A program made the translations under genes and the position numbers. Shown here in pieces: positions 37,801-49,999 of a stretch of 64,000 nucleotides of DNA (positions are counted from its first letter, which is position 1; the number at the start of each line of letters is the position of its first letter). Source of the DNA: Pipra filicauda (lineage: Eukaryota > Chordata > Aves > Passeriformes > Pipridae); the NCBI RefSeq assembly GCF_003945595.2, contig NW_024104998.1, positions 513,224-577,223 on the forward strand, written 5' to 3'. The notes under the pieces were generated by a model. It was not told the origin of the DNA and made no database searches. It was given only the letters and a program-made list of their open reading frames with translations.

Positions 37801-40800
37801 AAGTCTGAAGTTTCTGTGAGAAATCTTTAGGTATATGTATGAAGTGTGAACAAGAAAACTTTAGGGGGTATTTATTATATCCAGAATATTCATGCACAGG
37901 TTTTAATGAAAAATGAAAATCCCAATTGTTTACAAAATTCTAAAAAAGAAAGAGCAAAACAGATTCTAAGCAATCACAATTTTTGTGGCTACTTTATTTT
38001 TTTAATTTTTTCCTGACTTTGAGTCAGGATGTTATCTGCAATTGTTTCCTAGATAATGTTTTAAAGGAAATAAATTTTGAAAAACAAAGATATCCCAAGC
38101 CTGTACTCAGAAGATTCCTAAGCCATTCTAGCAAACATGCATTATAATTTGTACCTGAAATTTGGAGCAGGCTACAAAGATGTACCCTTGATGACTTGTG
38201 AACCTGAAACCAGTGTTCCAGTTAAATAACCTGTGCTTTCACAGAAGAAAGAAAAATATACATTTTCCAAGGCTTTGGAGGGAGGTATTTATTGATTCTA
38301 AAATAAGTTACAGAACATTCCCTTCATTTCCAGACTGTTAATGCTTATCCCTGGCTTAAGTAAGAATACTTACTTTTCAATTGTGAACATTACAAACAGA
38401 GATTAGTGGTCTTTCACTTCAGAGCTGTCAGAGTTAAAGTGACACGAAGCTATTAACATTCTGTTGCAAGTGGCCAGAAGCTTCCTCTGAGCTTCCTCTG
38501 GTTTTTGGTGTTTGTTTTCTTTCTTCTTTTTTTTTTTTCCCCCAAAAGATCACTAAACCCCTTAGTCATACAACACGCCTGTTGGATTTATACTTCACTA
38601 CCTCAAGAGCTCAGCAAAAATGCCCTCTGAGTGCGCATCTCTCTAAATATGCGAAGAATTCAAACACTAGGAGAAAAAATGGACAGGAATCTGGAGAAAG
38701 ATCAAGGAAGGATACATATGTTGTGTTTATTCTTCTGTATTTTATTACTTTCCCCTGCCAGTACTACATGTTCTCATAGCTGTTGTATGATCCCTAAGAA
38801 AATGAAGTCATCTTTTATTTACAGGGTTTTTCAGTACAGCTTTCAGAATCTTTGGATAAGATTTAACCTGTCTGAAAATCTGTCCATTTTATAGTGAACA
38901 CAAACAGCTACTCACATGTTATAGAGGCTTAGAGCAAATGACCTTCACCATGACTGGAATTGAAAAGATTTTCCACTGTGAAAACTCTGACAGGGAGCAT
39001 TTTCACTGCTGTGAAGACATGAAGCAAAACTTTTGGCTCACGGAATACACTGGAAGTTTTGATAACAACTTTAGGAAGTACCTCACCAAGTTTTATGAGT
39101 TGCATATTAAAGATCTCTTCCTGTAGATATAAACCTGAAGGTTCCTATCATTTGCCCACCCTTCTGCACTGTTTTACTTCTTGTTCCACTCTGATATTTC
39201 CACCTTCGAATAAGATTTCTTCTTCTTTTCTTAAAATTTTATAACAAGTGTTTCAATGTAGCTATGTTTATTTAACAACTCTCATAAATGCTGTTAAAGC
39301 TGTAATGTTTCTACTTGCAGTAGAGCTTAAGTTTGCGCTTCTAAAACAGGTAAAAATTTTCAGCTTCAATAACTTTGTGTATTAATTTGTACATAATGTT
39401 ACTATGAGAACATAGTGACATTTGAATAGCAGTCCTAGTGAGAAAATAGAGAAAACGTTCTTATTTCTTGTTAAAAACTAAATGGCGCTTTTCAAATTGC
39501 AGAGCAGCATTTCACATCCCTTGACCATTTAGGAAATTATGGTTGTGGTTATTTGCAGGTACCAGATTTTAGTGACCTTGAGCTAAAATTCTTGACCTTG
39601 ATCAGAACTTTGATTTTCCAGTGTCTTCTGATACTAGATATATCAGTAACCATTTTATTACTTTTAGCTTGCCCTTAAAAAAATAGACAAAGCCTGAAAA
39701 ATCTTTCTAAAATACAAGCACAAAATTGAAGGCTTGTCTCTAAAATTTAAAACTCTTTAAATGTAAAAAACTTGACTGTTACATGCAGAAATAATAGGAG
39801 TTGTTCTCCATGCACTTTTTTAAAAAGCTGGAAAAATCAATTCAACTGAGTTTAACACAGATAGACAAATCTATTCTAGCTAGTTAATTCATATAAACCT
39901 CTAAGAAGGTGCTATCACACTTACTCTATAGATGAGGAGAGAGAGATGGAGATGAAAACCTAACATAAAAAGAGATTAAAACTCAACCCTTAACATAATA
40001 GACCCCACTGATGTTGCAACTGGATGTTGCAAAGTAATACCTTAACGTATTTGTGAAATAAAAAATCAAATTGTAAGTTGAAATAGGATCTGGAAAAGCA
40101 AACCCAACAACCCCCTTACTAAGAAATATACATTTGTATAAATGCAGAAACTACTTTTATAGTTTTGAACTGTCTCTATAGATAATTTCTTTGACACTGG
40201 GATAAAGTTTGAAAATTATTTTAAATTAGTTGAAACATATTCTAAACTTAAAACGCTTCAAATAAAAATAAAGAGCCCACCTCCCACAAATTCTTGGGTT
40301 GGTTTAATTGAAGCAGAAGAGGTATCCAGGTGCAGCCGAACATGATTCACATGAAACCTCAAGAGTCAGAAACAGAATTACATTCTTTCCTTCTAAAAGT
40401 GTAGGGAAAGAAAGAAAAACAACAGCCCTTTCTGTAAATTATCATCTCTGATTACAGAAAAAAATAAGAAAGGAAAGCCCAAAGCATGTTGCAGTGTAAC
40501 GAGCACTACCTGAGAGCTGCACTTCCCTGCACATGCCCTCATTTTGTACATAGTGAAATCAGTAACAAGGGTTCTTCTTGACTTGAGTGGATTCAAGATT
40601 CAGTTTACTGGCGCTGTGCCCAAGAGGCATCATTGAAACTGTAAGAGCAAGGCCAGAGACTGCAGTGGGAATCCATGCATTGACTGAAGAATGTCCTTAA
40701 GCAGATATCTGAGTTCCATAACGTCAGCAGATTTAAATACGTACTTTAAACTGAGAACATGCTTTGCTGAATCTTGGCCTTTAGGAATTATTTGAGGCAT

Positions 40801-43738
40801 CAAGTTTTACTTACTGTACAACTAAGCTGCTAACACATTTGGGGAAAAAAAAATAATACCAGTGACAATTTTAATTATGTTTTTACACAAAAAAAGAGAA
40901 TTCCTGAAAGTGCTAATTATTAATGAATTGACAAAGGCATACTTAGTTTTGTTGTACTACAGATTTGTTCTTGTCATTCCTGGAAGCATTGCTATATCAA
41001 GTAAATTCAAAACTGTTATTAAACAAATACAACCCCAAAAAAACTAAGAAGAAAACAAGCTTGAACAAGCTTTACAGATATAAATTGGCCTAGCTCATAA
41101 AGCTGTTATTCTAGAGATCCCTATTCTGGAACAGATGAAGAACATCCTCACAGACTCTTACAGAAATCTGTAAAGATGTGGACTTAGTTTTGCAGAAAAT
41201 GGAGCAGCAATGTTGCCACTTTATAAATGTTTAAAATTAACTGCATTTGCTAGATGTTCACGATATTAGAAAACCAGAATATTTCTCAAGATGAATTGCA
41301 GTGATTCAAGAACTTCATTTTTAATACTCATTTTAAAAGGGATGTGTGTAGAGACATGCAGATGTCTATTTACATGTAGATGCAGACAGATACTGGTTTT
41401 TTTGTTTGTTTCATTTTAGGTACGATTTAGAAAGAGATAACAGTCCTTACTTTGGTACAACTGGTTGAATTCTTAGTTCTCAATTTACTTTTATATACTT
41501 TATACGTTCTTTTCCCAGTCACTTGTGAACTTCAGTTCCATTGTGTTTGATGACCGTGAAAACTGAATAATGTCTATTTTTCAACATATTTCATAGCTAA
41601 AAATTTGAACTAAACTGAATTATGAACTAATCCTCACTGTTACAGGAAAAATTAATCTCAATTATTTTTTTAAGATGTGTAAATATAGATATAAATAATC
41701 ATTTCTTCTTATTTTTGAACTGATTTAACAAATACTTTTCAAAACTCCCCTGGCTTCATAAGATACAAATTTCCTTATTTACAGAAAATTACTTCTGGTC
41801 ATTCTTTTTTAAAAATTACATGCATTTTCAAATTTTTCCATGGAATTTCTAGGAACATAAGTTGCTTGTTAAGGTGAAAACAAAAACATTTTATTTTTCT
41901 TTGTTTCAGTGTTCTTCCTTTGCTAAGCAATGCTGCTTATTGTCCCCAGGAAGGGACATAATGATTTTCTTAAAAAAAGAACATACACTAATCCCTTTTC
42001 CTACAATATCCTTAAGTAATTTATAAGTGCTTATTTCAAACTGAGGAGTTTGACAGTGCCCCTAGTGAATCTTGATATACATGTCTTACAATTCATACAC
42101 AAATGATACTGCATGAAATATTCATTAGAAATACTCTAAATTATGTACCAAACAACAAGGGTACTGTCATTGTCACACTTTTCATCTGGTAAATATCCCA
42201 GTGGACACAATGAATTCACTTATATCTCACAAAGAGTTTCCCAACATGCTTCAATTATTTATCTTATGGCTACGATCTTCCATGTGCACATGCATGTTTT
42301 TGTTTTTTCAGACTTTTCTGAAACATACTCCCATCTTCAACACTGTAAAATACATGAAGGCTATAAACAAAGACATTAGCTTGTATTTCAGTTTAGTTAA
42401 GTATATTTCAAAGCAGTTTGTGTGTTTAGACTGCTTCGATACCTGGTCACGGCATAAACAGAAAGGACTTCAAGGGGAACCAGTTATGTGTTTTTAAAAC
42501 CTCACCTGTTAATTTAAAGTGAAACACACAAGCAAGAGAATGCCGGAAAATGGATCTCTACCACATTTAGAACAGGTAGGCATCACATAATGACAAGAAG
42601 CAACAGGTCTGTCATGTGATCAGATGAATGGTATCATTTCTAACTTCTTAGAAGGCAGATGAAGAGCATATGGTGCTTCCTTGACACATGATGCCAGAAG
42701 ACACTTATCACTTAAACAGCTAGAAATCTCAGACATAATAGATCCATTTGTAAAGTGCACAGCATGATGCTAACTTCTTACAAATATTTAACATCTTCTG
42801 ATATGCCACATTTCATTATTCAATATTATAAACTAATGTAAACTTGATTTTTAAAGCAAATTTAATACAAACTTAAATTCTTCTGCCCACAATTTTCAGT
42901 GCCTCAAGCCATTTTAAACTAGAGATAGACTACTGAGACACTGAAGATCCTGTATAATGGAAGAAAAAAGATCTAAGCTGTGTAGATGCAGTAAGAAGCA
43001 GCTTTTCTACTGCACGTTTTTCTTAACCCAATGCTTTGGTTATACACAAATAACATGTAGGTAAACAGGAGGCCAGGTTTGAACTTGCCTGAGCTGATGA
43101 CTGCGCTGAGGGTAGAATACAGACTTATGACACTACAACACTAGCAAAATAATTCCATTTTAATTTTCTGGTTTACCAGTGTTCCAGGGGAAATGCTGGC
43201 TTAAATGGTCCCTGCACCAGTCTGGTTAGGCACCTCTACTACTGCTGCATAGCTGCTTCTCCTCACAGTTTATTGATTCAACGTTGAGGATGCTGTGAAA
43301 CCACATTAGGGTTTTAAAGAAACTTGTTGATTTTTAGTAAAGGAGAGGGACAGATCTAACCAGGAGCATCTTCCCGGTGGAACATCCAGAATGACGCAGG
43401 CAAAGACAGTAAAGTGGGAGGTGGGTTTCACTGCTAAGCTTGCACAGAGACTGCATTCAGAGTTTATGTAATTGTCTGATTTTTACTCAAACTCATTATT
43501 TCCTGCTAGCAACAGGAGCATCAGTTTGAAAGAGTATAGACTTCTAGATTTTATATAGTCACAGGTATTAGCATTAAATTTTGACAATTTTGGAGAAAAC
43601 CACACTTTTCAAAGTGATGAAAAATAAATCTTTCTTACATAATTTATCCTTCTGTGTTCTGATAGCACAGCAGAGTAGATTTTCTTTGATATATGAAAAC
43701 TGCCTCCATGTAAAAAGACCTTAATTCTTGTGTTTTTA
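34885..43738. other. Gene-free A+T-rich DNA
   Basis: This is nearly 9 kb without a supported gene or known repeat. Simple sequence includes an (AAAT)-rich patch at about 36,489-36,510 and a G/T-rich tract with TTGG repeats and long T runs at 36,825-36,888. An 8-bp hairpin (TCCTGACT/AGTCAGGA) lies at 38,011-38,029, and a short tandem AGCTTCCTCTG pair at about 38,478-38,499. Open frames up to 98 codons show no domain. Confidence 0.65.
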
Positions 43739-43745
43739 AGAACAT

Positions 43746-44232
43746 TGTTGGAGCCCGAAAATTCGGATACCAGAAAAAGACACTGTTGGGTTTAAACAGA
43801 AACCTTGGGCTACAAAAACTGGGGAAAAAACCTGCATTTGAGGACCAGACAGGATGTCACCTGTCTGGAATGTCCTGTCAAGATAAGAGAAACTGTGCCG
43901 TGATGTTATCAAGTCTCTGCATAAAGTCCATTGTTGTTTTCCCTCTCTCTGTGTATCCTGTGTATTCTGTAAACATTGAATATCTCTCCCCCATGTAAAT
44001 CCTCAAAAATATAATCCTAAAACAAGTGTCCCCATGATGTAAGTGCTAAACCCAAAAGGTGTAACTTGGGTTTTTCCCTTACCTCAGTCTTGTAAAACCC
44101 CCTGTTTATAATAGCGTGGCCCCCTATGAATATGTAGACTAGAGACACTTAAAATATCAGCTTGTATGTCCAATAAAGGACTCCAGTTTTTTTCCCCCAC
44201 CCGGGATCATCTTAGCATTATTGACCTGCTAT
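43746..44232 (+). mobile_element. Probable solo LTR of an endogenous retrovirus
   Basis: The segment starts TGTTGGAGCCCGAAAATTCG. It contains a TATA-like TATAATA at 44,107-44,113 and AATAAA at 44,172-44,177, about 60 bp apart as in many retroviral LTRs, followed by a short U5-like stretch (TTTCCCCCACCCGGGATC). A 7-bp direct repeat AGAACAT (43,739-43,745 and 44,233-44,239) sits exactly at the TG start and just after the presumed end. The oddity is the terminus: with that duplication the element ends in AT rather than CA. Ending at ...TAGAACA (44,238) would give TGTT/AACA termini but no target-site duplication. No viral genes flank it. The family is unknown. Confidence 0.55.
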
Positions 44233-44239
44233 AGAACAT

Positions 44240-45820
44240 GATTCTTACTTCTCCTTTTCTGAATATGCTACAAGGAGAAAAAAAAGTCTCAATATTATAT
44301 TTTTGTTTTCTTTATTGCAACTACTAGTGATCAAAACTGTGCTCCAGTATAAAAAATTCAACAATTTAATTTTATCACTGTTGCCAACAATTAATTTAAT
44401 TTTGAAAGCACTTGTCACAAATAGAACACTATTGAACAGTGTGTTGTAGAAAGATGTAACAAAAATAATATTTATAAAAAATGCCTAACATAGTCTATTT
44501 AAAAAAAAAATCTAAATATAAATTATAGTAGTATATCTGTGTGACTGTCAATCTTTTCTGATTTGTAGATTCTTGAAAACTTACATCTCCTTAAAGAAAA
44601 TCACATGTACAAACTTCTTAGTCACCTCTTGTGGACCTTTTGAAGTAATATATTCATAGAGGAGAAAAGACAGCACAGAAAGAATTGTGTCTTGCAGAAT
44701 ACACCATCTAAGGAGTCTTTCTGCTGTGCCTTTTGCCACTGGTCATGCCTATCTCGTATTGGCCTTTTTAACCACCAACACGTTTGCAACAAACATGGGT
44801 AGAGCCCTTCCCAAATCTTCATTCTCGAAGCCCAGCCATGATTCATAGAGAAAAAAGCTGAAAACTGTGAGTTTAGCAATACTGGCGTTTTCATTTAAAA
44901 AGACACAGTTCTGACCTTTTTGCAAATAGAGGACAGAAGAAATATAATTGTTTCTAAGAGATACTTAGAACAATAAAACATTTTATTAGAAAACTGTTTG
45001 GATTTACAGATTTTGTCTTTCAAATGCTACTTCTACTCTCATTCTTTACCCCTATTAAGAAGACAAGATACCTCAAAAAGGTGAGTGATACATAAAAAGT
45101 TTTGCTGTCTCTTTCTTTTTCTGCATCCCCCTTTTTAAAACTAATTACTCCCTCTCATAGCATGCTGGGCAAAGCACCTTGGTATTATATTTTCACTAGA
45201 AAGAAGGGGAAAAAAATCCAACAGCTATCAATACATGCTATTAAATTTCAGGTGGGCCAGAATGTTCCCTTTTATCTAACACTTTACTGCTTAACAGGTA
45301 TTATGGCTATTGACCTGTCTCTCTAAGTTTAAGGTTAAGGTTGTGCTATAGCATGGCACTTTTTCTCTTACAAAACTATTTACTAGACTAGCAAAAGTTG
45401 CAAAAATAAGAATGTAAAGCTGATGGTGTTTTTCCTAGGTAAAAAGATGGGAAGAATAAAATTATTTAATGTTAGATGGGATTTGTGAGTATGTGCATAT
45501 AAAACTATTTATAGACCCTCTGTTATAAACTCCACTGACTTGCAGGAGCAGATGACAAAGAATTCAGACTTTGGAGCTCTGTAACCAGTTCTGTCACTAA
45601 TTTCTTATGAAACTTTGTGGAAGTGAACAGGTTGAGATGTCAAGGGTTTAAATCAGCATTCAGTCCAGTGGCTGGTGCTTTTTTCCTGTGGCAGAGATGA
45701 CAGTCTACAGAGCTGATTTGTAGCCCTTTGAGGAGTCCTAAAGAGCAGGTATGTGGTTAACTTCTGGTTGGTCCTACTTCAGTTTGGTGACAATGTCAGC
45801 TTAGGTAGTGCCTGATACCA
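44240..45820. other. Gene-free A+T-rich DNA
   Basis: Nothing recognisable was found. It lies between the probable LTR and a 26-bp direct repeat. Confidence 0.6.
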
Positions 45821-45821
45821 T

Positions 45822-45889
45822 TCATTTCCTCATGAAAAATGTTTGCATTTCCTCATTTACCCCTCATTTCCTCATGAAAAATGTTTGCA
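45822..45889. repeat. Pair of identical 26-bp direct repeats
   Basis: A 26-bp sequence beginning TCATTTCCTCATGAAAAATG occurs at 45,822-45,847 and again, identical, at 45,864-45,889 (period 42). A shorter TTTCCTCATTTAC echo lies in the spacer. The identity points to a fairly recent local duplication. No coding role is apparent. Confidence 0.9.
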
Positions 45890-45894
45890 CATTT

Positions 45895-46170
45895 ACACAG
45901 CAGATTGTCAGACTGGTTCTGTTTTTGATTTTGGTTTCTGTTTCTCTAGTTTCCCAATGGTCTTCTCCACTAACACAGTGCAGCCATTGCCACTCAGAAG
46001 TACAGTGAGTTGTGGTTCTCTGGGTAACTGCTGAATGATTGGAGCAGTTAAGTGCCAAATTTCTATTTTAGTTGAAAATTCTTCTATCTCTGCTTTGTTA
46101 CTGGACGCATCAGGGGACATGAGACTAGAGATGACGAATAATTGATCTATTTTTAGTATCCATTTAGTAG
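45895..46170. other. Gene-free DNA
   Basis: This short stretch separates the direct repeat from the CR1 3' end. Nothing was recognised. Confidence 0.55.
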
Positions 46171-48040
46171 AATAATAGAATGGTTTGTGTTGGAAGGGAC
46201 CTTAAAGATCATCTAGTTCCAGTGCCTCTGCCTTTGATAGGTATGCCATTTACTAGATCAGGTTGCTCAGGGCCCCAGGCAACCCAGGCTTGAACACTTC
46301 CAGGAACGGAAGTGTAACTTCTCTGGGCAACCTCTTCCAGTGCCTCACCACCCTCTGAGTAAAGAATTTCTTCCTAACATCTAATCCAGACCTCCCCTCT
46401 TTCAGTTTAAAATCATTTCCCCTTGTCCTACCGCTATCACTACTTGCACAAAAAGTCCCTCTCCCTCTTTTTTTATAAGACCCTTTAAGGTAGTGAAAGG
46501 CCACAATGAGGTCTCCCTGCAGCCTTCTCTTCTGTGGACTGAACAACCCCAACTTTCTCAGTGTGTCTTCATAGGAGAGGCACTCCAGCCTTATGATCAT
46601 CTCTGTGGCTCTTCTCTGGATCTACTCTGACAGCTCCTTGTCTTCCTTATGTTGAGGACCACAGAGCTGGATGCAGCAGTCCAGGTGGGGCCTCACAAGG
46701 ACAGAGTAGAGAATGAGAATCACCTCCCTCGACCTGCTGGCCACACCTGTTATGAATGTGGTGGGTCTTCTGGGCTGCAACTGCACATGGCCTGGACATG
46801 TCCAGCTTTTCATCCATTAAAAGCCCCAAGTCCTTCTCAGCAGGGTTCCTTTCAATGACTTCTTCTCCCAGTCTGTACTTCTCACATCTGGGGTTGCTCA
46901 GACAGTGATGCGGCACTGTGCACTTAGACTTGGTGAACTTTATGAGGTTCTCATGGGCCCACTTCTCAAGTCTGTCCAGGTGCTTCTGAATGGCATCCCA
47001 CCCTTCTATTGTGTCAACTGCACTGGTCAGCTTCATGTCATCTGCAAACTTGCTGAGGGTGCACTTAATCCCACTGTCTACATCTTTGATAAAGACTTTG
47101 AAGAGCATGACTCCCAAGATAGAGCCCTGAGGGAGATGACCTGAGGGACACCACTTGTCACCAGCTAGACATAGAGCCATCGACTACACTCTCTGGCTGT
47201 GTCCACCTAACCCATTCCTTTACCACTGAATAGTCCGTACATCAAATCCATGTCTCTCCAGTTAGGACATGAGGATATCATGTGAAACTGTAATGAAGGC
47301 CTTATAGAGGTCTAGGTAGATCACATCAGTTGATCTTTCCTGATCTCTTGTTGCAGTCACTTGATCATTAAAAGACCTCTAGATTGGTCAGGCACGATTT
47401 ACCCTTAGAAAAACCATGCTGGCTGCCTCAGCTCACCTCCTTGTCTTTTATGTCCTTTAGTATGTCTTCTAGGAAGATCTGATCCATGATCTTCCCAAGC
47501 ACAGAGGGGAAGCTCACCACTCTGCAGTTCCCTTGGTCTTCCTTTCACCTAAAAATAGGAGTCATATTTCCCTTTTCCCAGTCACCAGGGACTTCACCTG
47601 ACTGTCACAACTTTTCAAATATGGTGGCAAGTGGCTTGGCAACACCACTAGCCGGGTTCCTCCAACCCTGCGACACGCCATCTGGTCCCATGGACTTGTG
47701 GCTATTTAGTTTCATCAGTTGATCGTGAAATTACTCTTCGCTTAAAGTGGGAAGGACTTCACTCCCCCCACACCCACTCAGAGGTCTGGGGACTTGAGAG
47801 ACTTGGAAAGCCCGACTGCTAGTGAAGGTGAAGAATTCATTGAATACCTCAGCATTCTCCATATCAGTCTCCACCAGTTCAGCCTTCTTGCTTACTTGGC
47901 AGGGTACACCCTCTTGTTCTTTCTTTTCTAACCTATGTACTTATAGAATCCCTTCTTGTTCTTCATTTCCACAGTTTGAGGAGCGGATCCTTGCTCAGCC
48001 ATGGTGGTTTCTGGCCTGCCTTGCTCAATTGCCTATACAC
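46171..48040 (-). mobile_element. CR1 LINE copy, longest in window, frame-disrupted
   Basis: Minus orientation with its 3' end at 46,171 (AATAATAGAATGGTTTGTG, TTGGAAGGGACC). Reading leftwards from about 48,035, the start has a linker with KPPWLSK and a GNCRVVS-type RT entry (near 47,530). HGFSKGKSCLTN follows near 47,400. Then PQGSILG and the RT catalytic FADD at 47,037-47,048 sit inside a 177-codon open frame (47,180-46,647). The frame then shifts: RPHLDCCIQLCGP and the C-terminal YEDTLRKLGLFSPQKRRLQGDL...VVRHWKRLPREV lie in two other frames (46,813-46,622 and 46,600-46,253). Several stops break the upstream RT part. The endonuclease is absent (5' truncation). It is not functional. Confidence 0.92.
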
Positions 48041-48044
48041 CTAT

Positions 48045-48890
48045 ACATTTCCACATAAGCATATTTTGTAAGTTAGAACTTATTTTGTTTTATTTTATTT
48101 TTGGAACAATGAAGTTTAAGAACTGTGAAAATACCTACAATTAAAAGTTCTAGGAAAAATGACCTGCTACTATCATGCATGTTTGGGCCCAGTCTTGCAT
48201 TTTGCACTGGAATGAAATTCTCCATAGCATAGGACAAAACTCTGTAATGTCAACAAAATTAATCTGCTCAACATTTTTTCAGACAAAATGTCTGACTTCT
48301 CAAAAATCAACTGATTTCAGTTCTTAAACAAAACAACTGCTTCCTTCACCTGATTTCAAGAGGAACTTAGCCAGCAAAAAACCTGCAAAAGTGGCCCCAT
48401 TGTGTCTACCCACCCTTGAATGATTGCTGCTTAGCAGTTTTTCTTAAGAAAACTGTGCATAATCAAAGTTAGACAATAGGAAAAACAATGAATATGAATG
48501 ACTCTGGGATCTCTGAGAGCCTTTGTTACACTGCCACCAATGTACACAAGAAAGGATCTATAAACGGGATCATATGAGGTGATCAAAATATTAGCCAGAC
48601 ATTCTAACTGTTTTTCAATATTCTCAGCTCCAAGTGTGTGTTTGAAATAAATGTGCTGCTTGGAGCAAAGCCATTTTTTAGTGTGTGTGTCCTTTGTTTA
48701 CTCATGACTGTAGTGGTGACAGTAGTGCTGATGCCGGTCTCAGAAGCAGCACTAGACATGCCTCCCTCTCCCTTCCTTGCATTCAAAGCTAATCCAGAGC
48801 TCTCTGAAAGAAAGATGTATACTACTATAGCAGCTTGCTTCTACAGAAACTAGCACTGAAATGCATAACTTTATGGTTGGCTTTCCTAAA
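48045..48890. other. Gene-free DNA
   Basis: No gene was recognised. It runs from the 5' truncation point of the CR1 copy to the short TACACTTTAAAT repeats. Confidence 0.6.
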
Positions 48891-48892
48891 AA

Positions 48893-48938
48893 TACACTTT
48901 AAATGGTACACTTTAAATGATAAAAATACACTTTAAAT
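48893..48938. repeat. Three copies of TACACTTTAAAT
   Basis: Exact 12-bp copies lie at 48,893-48,904, 48,907-48,918 and 48,927-48,938, with unequal spacing of 14 and 20 bp. The first and third are also preceded by AAAAA. They abut a G+C-rich patch. The function is unknown. Confidence 0.85.
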
Positions 48939-48944
48939 ATTTGA

Positions 48945-49140
48945 GGGCCAGGCTGCGATAGTGTTCCTTGACGTGACAGACAGCGCAGCCGAGGCTGAGC
49001 GTGTCCTGCTCCTGTGGGGCATGACAGTGCCTGGGCTCCCCTGGGATGGACCATCACTGGGTGGTAGCCCAGCCCTAAGGGGTTGCAGTCCCTTGCTGTG
49101 CCCCTCTGGGCTGCCTCACTTTTCTTGAGCTCTCTGAGCA
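48945..49140. other. Unexplained G+C-rich patch
   Basis: About 195 bp of clearly higher G+C than the surroundings, with sharp edges and several CpGs (for example GACAGCGCAGCCGAGG near 48,980). An 80-codon minus-strand open frame spans it but shows no domain I recognise. It could be the remnant of a retrocopy or unclassified repeat, or simply a local composition shift. Confidence 0.4.
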
Positions 49141-49149
49141 TATCATAAG

Positions 49150-49900
49150 CTGAGCTGTAAACTCACTCACCCTGTCTGAACTGCAGACCTACTTACTCCT
49201 GGATGCTGCAGGCAACTTGAAGGTTGAGCCCATGTACAGACAAAGGTACTGCCCCATCTCGAGGCTGTGTGTATCACTGTTTCCATTGGGAGACTCATTG
49301 TATTTCATGTATCTTAAACTCCCAGTTCCTATGAGCCAACTTACAGGGTGATATTTATTTCCAGCTGTTTCATGAAATATAATACACCACAAAGCGTAGT
49401 TGTATTTGTGTGCATGTGTGCCTGTCTGCTTGCATACACATACAAATCAGAGTATTAAACCCATATCTGCCAAGTATGTGAGATTATTTTCGATCCATTA
49501 ACTGAATCTGAAATACCTGTGAAATTAAATAACGTTTTTCTGTAAGGAAAATTACTGAGTGGGTAATTGTTGGAGGCCTACTACACAATGTACTTGGTGA
49601 TATCTGAGTCAGGTTTATTAAGAATGTTATTTGCTAGTCAGTCTTTATAAACACAGTTTGTTTTAGTTGCTGACCTACTAACTGCTAGGTCATGTATCTA
49701 GTTTCTAGTCAGGATGATTTTCTTTCTGGTGATCTGTACAAAGCAGCTGTTTCTGAGATCTAACAAAAAACATTATGGAATAACTTTAAATCAGAAAATA
49801 ATGTATATCACCATGCCGTATGGCTACTTTGAGGTACTGCTTTCAAAAACGTGGTAACATAAATTATTGAATGATACCACTAAATTCGTAGTAATACAGC
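49150..49900. other. Gene-free A+T-rich DNA
   Basis: Nothing recognisable was found before the trinucleotide repeat region. Confidence 0.6.
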
Positions 49901-49905
49901 TATTA

Positions 49906-49995
49906 CTACTACAGCTTGGTAATATTACTACCAAGTAGTAATACTACAGTATTACTACTACTACTACTACTGCTGGTAATGATAATGATAGTGAT
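49906..49995. repeat. (ACT)n trinucleotide repeat with nested perfect hairpins
   Basis: A pure (ACT)6 tract lies at 49,954-49,971 within a longer TAC/TAG-rich region. AGTAGTAATACT (49,934-49,945) is followed after two bases by its exact reverse complement AGTATTACTACT (49,948-49,959). Just before this, CTTGGTA (49,915-49,921) pairs with TACCAAG (49,929-49,935). The two inverted repeats overlap by two bases. A (GATAAT/GATAGT)-like tail follows. Confidence 0.9.
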
Positions 49996-49999
49996 ACTG

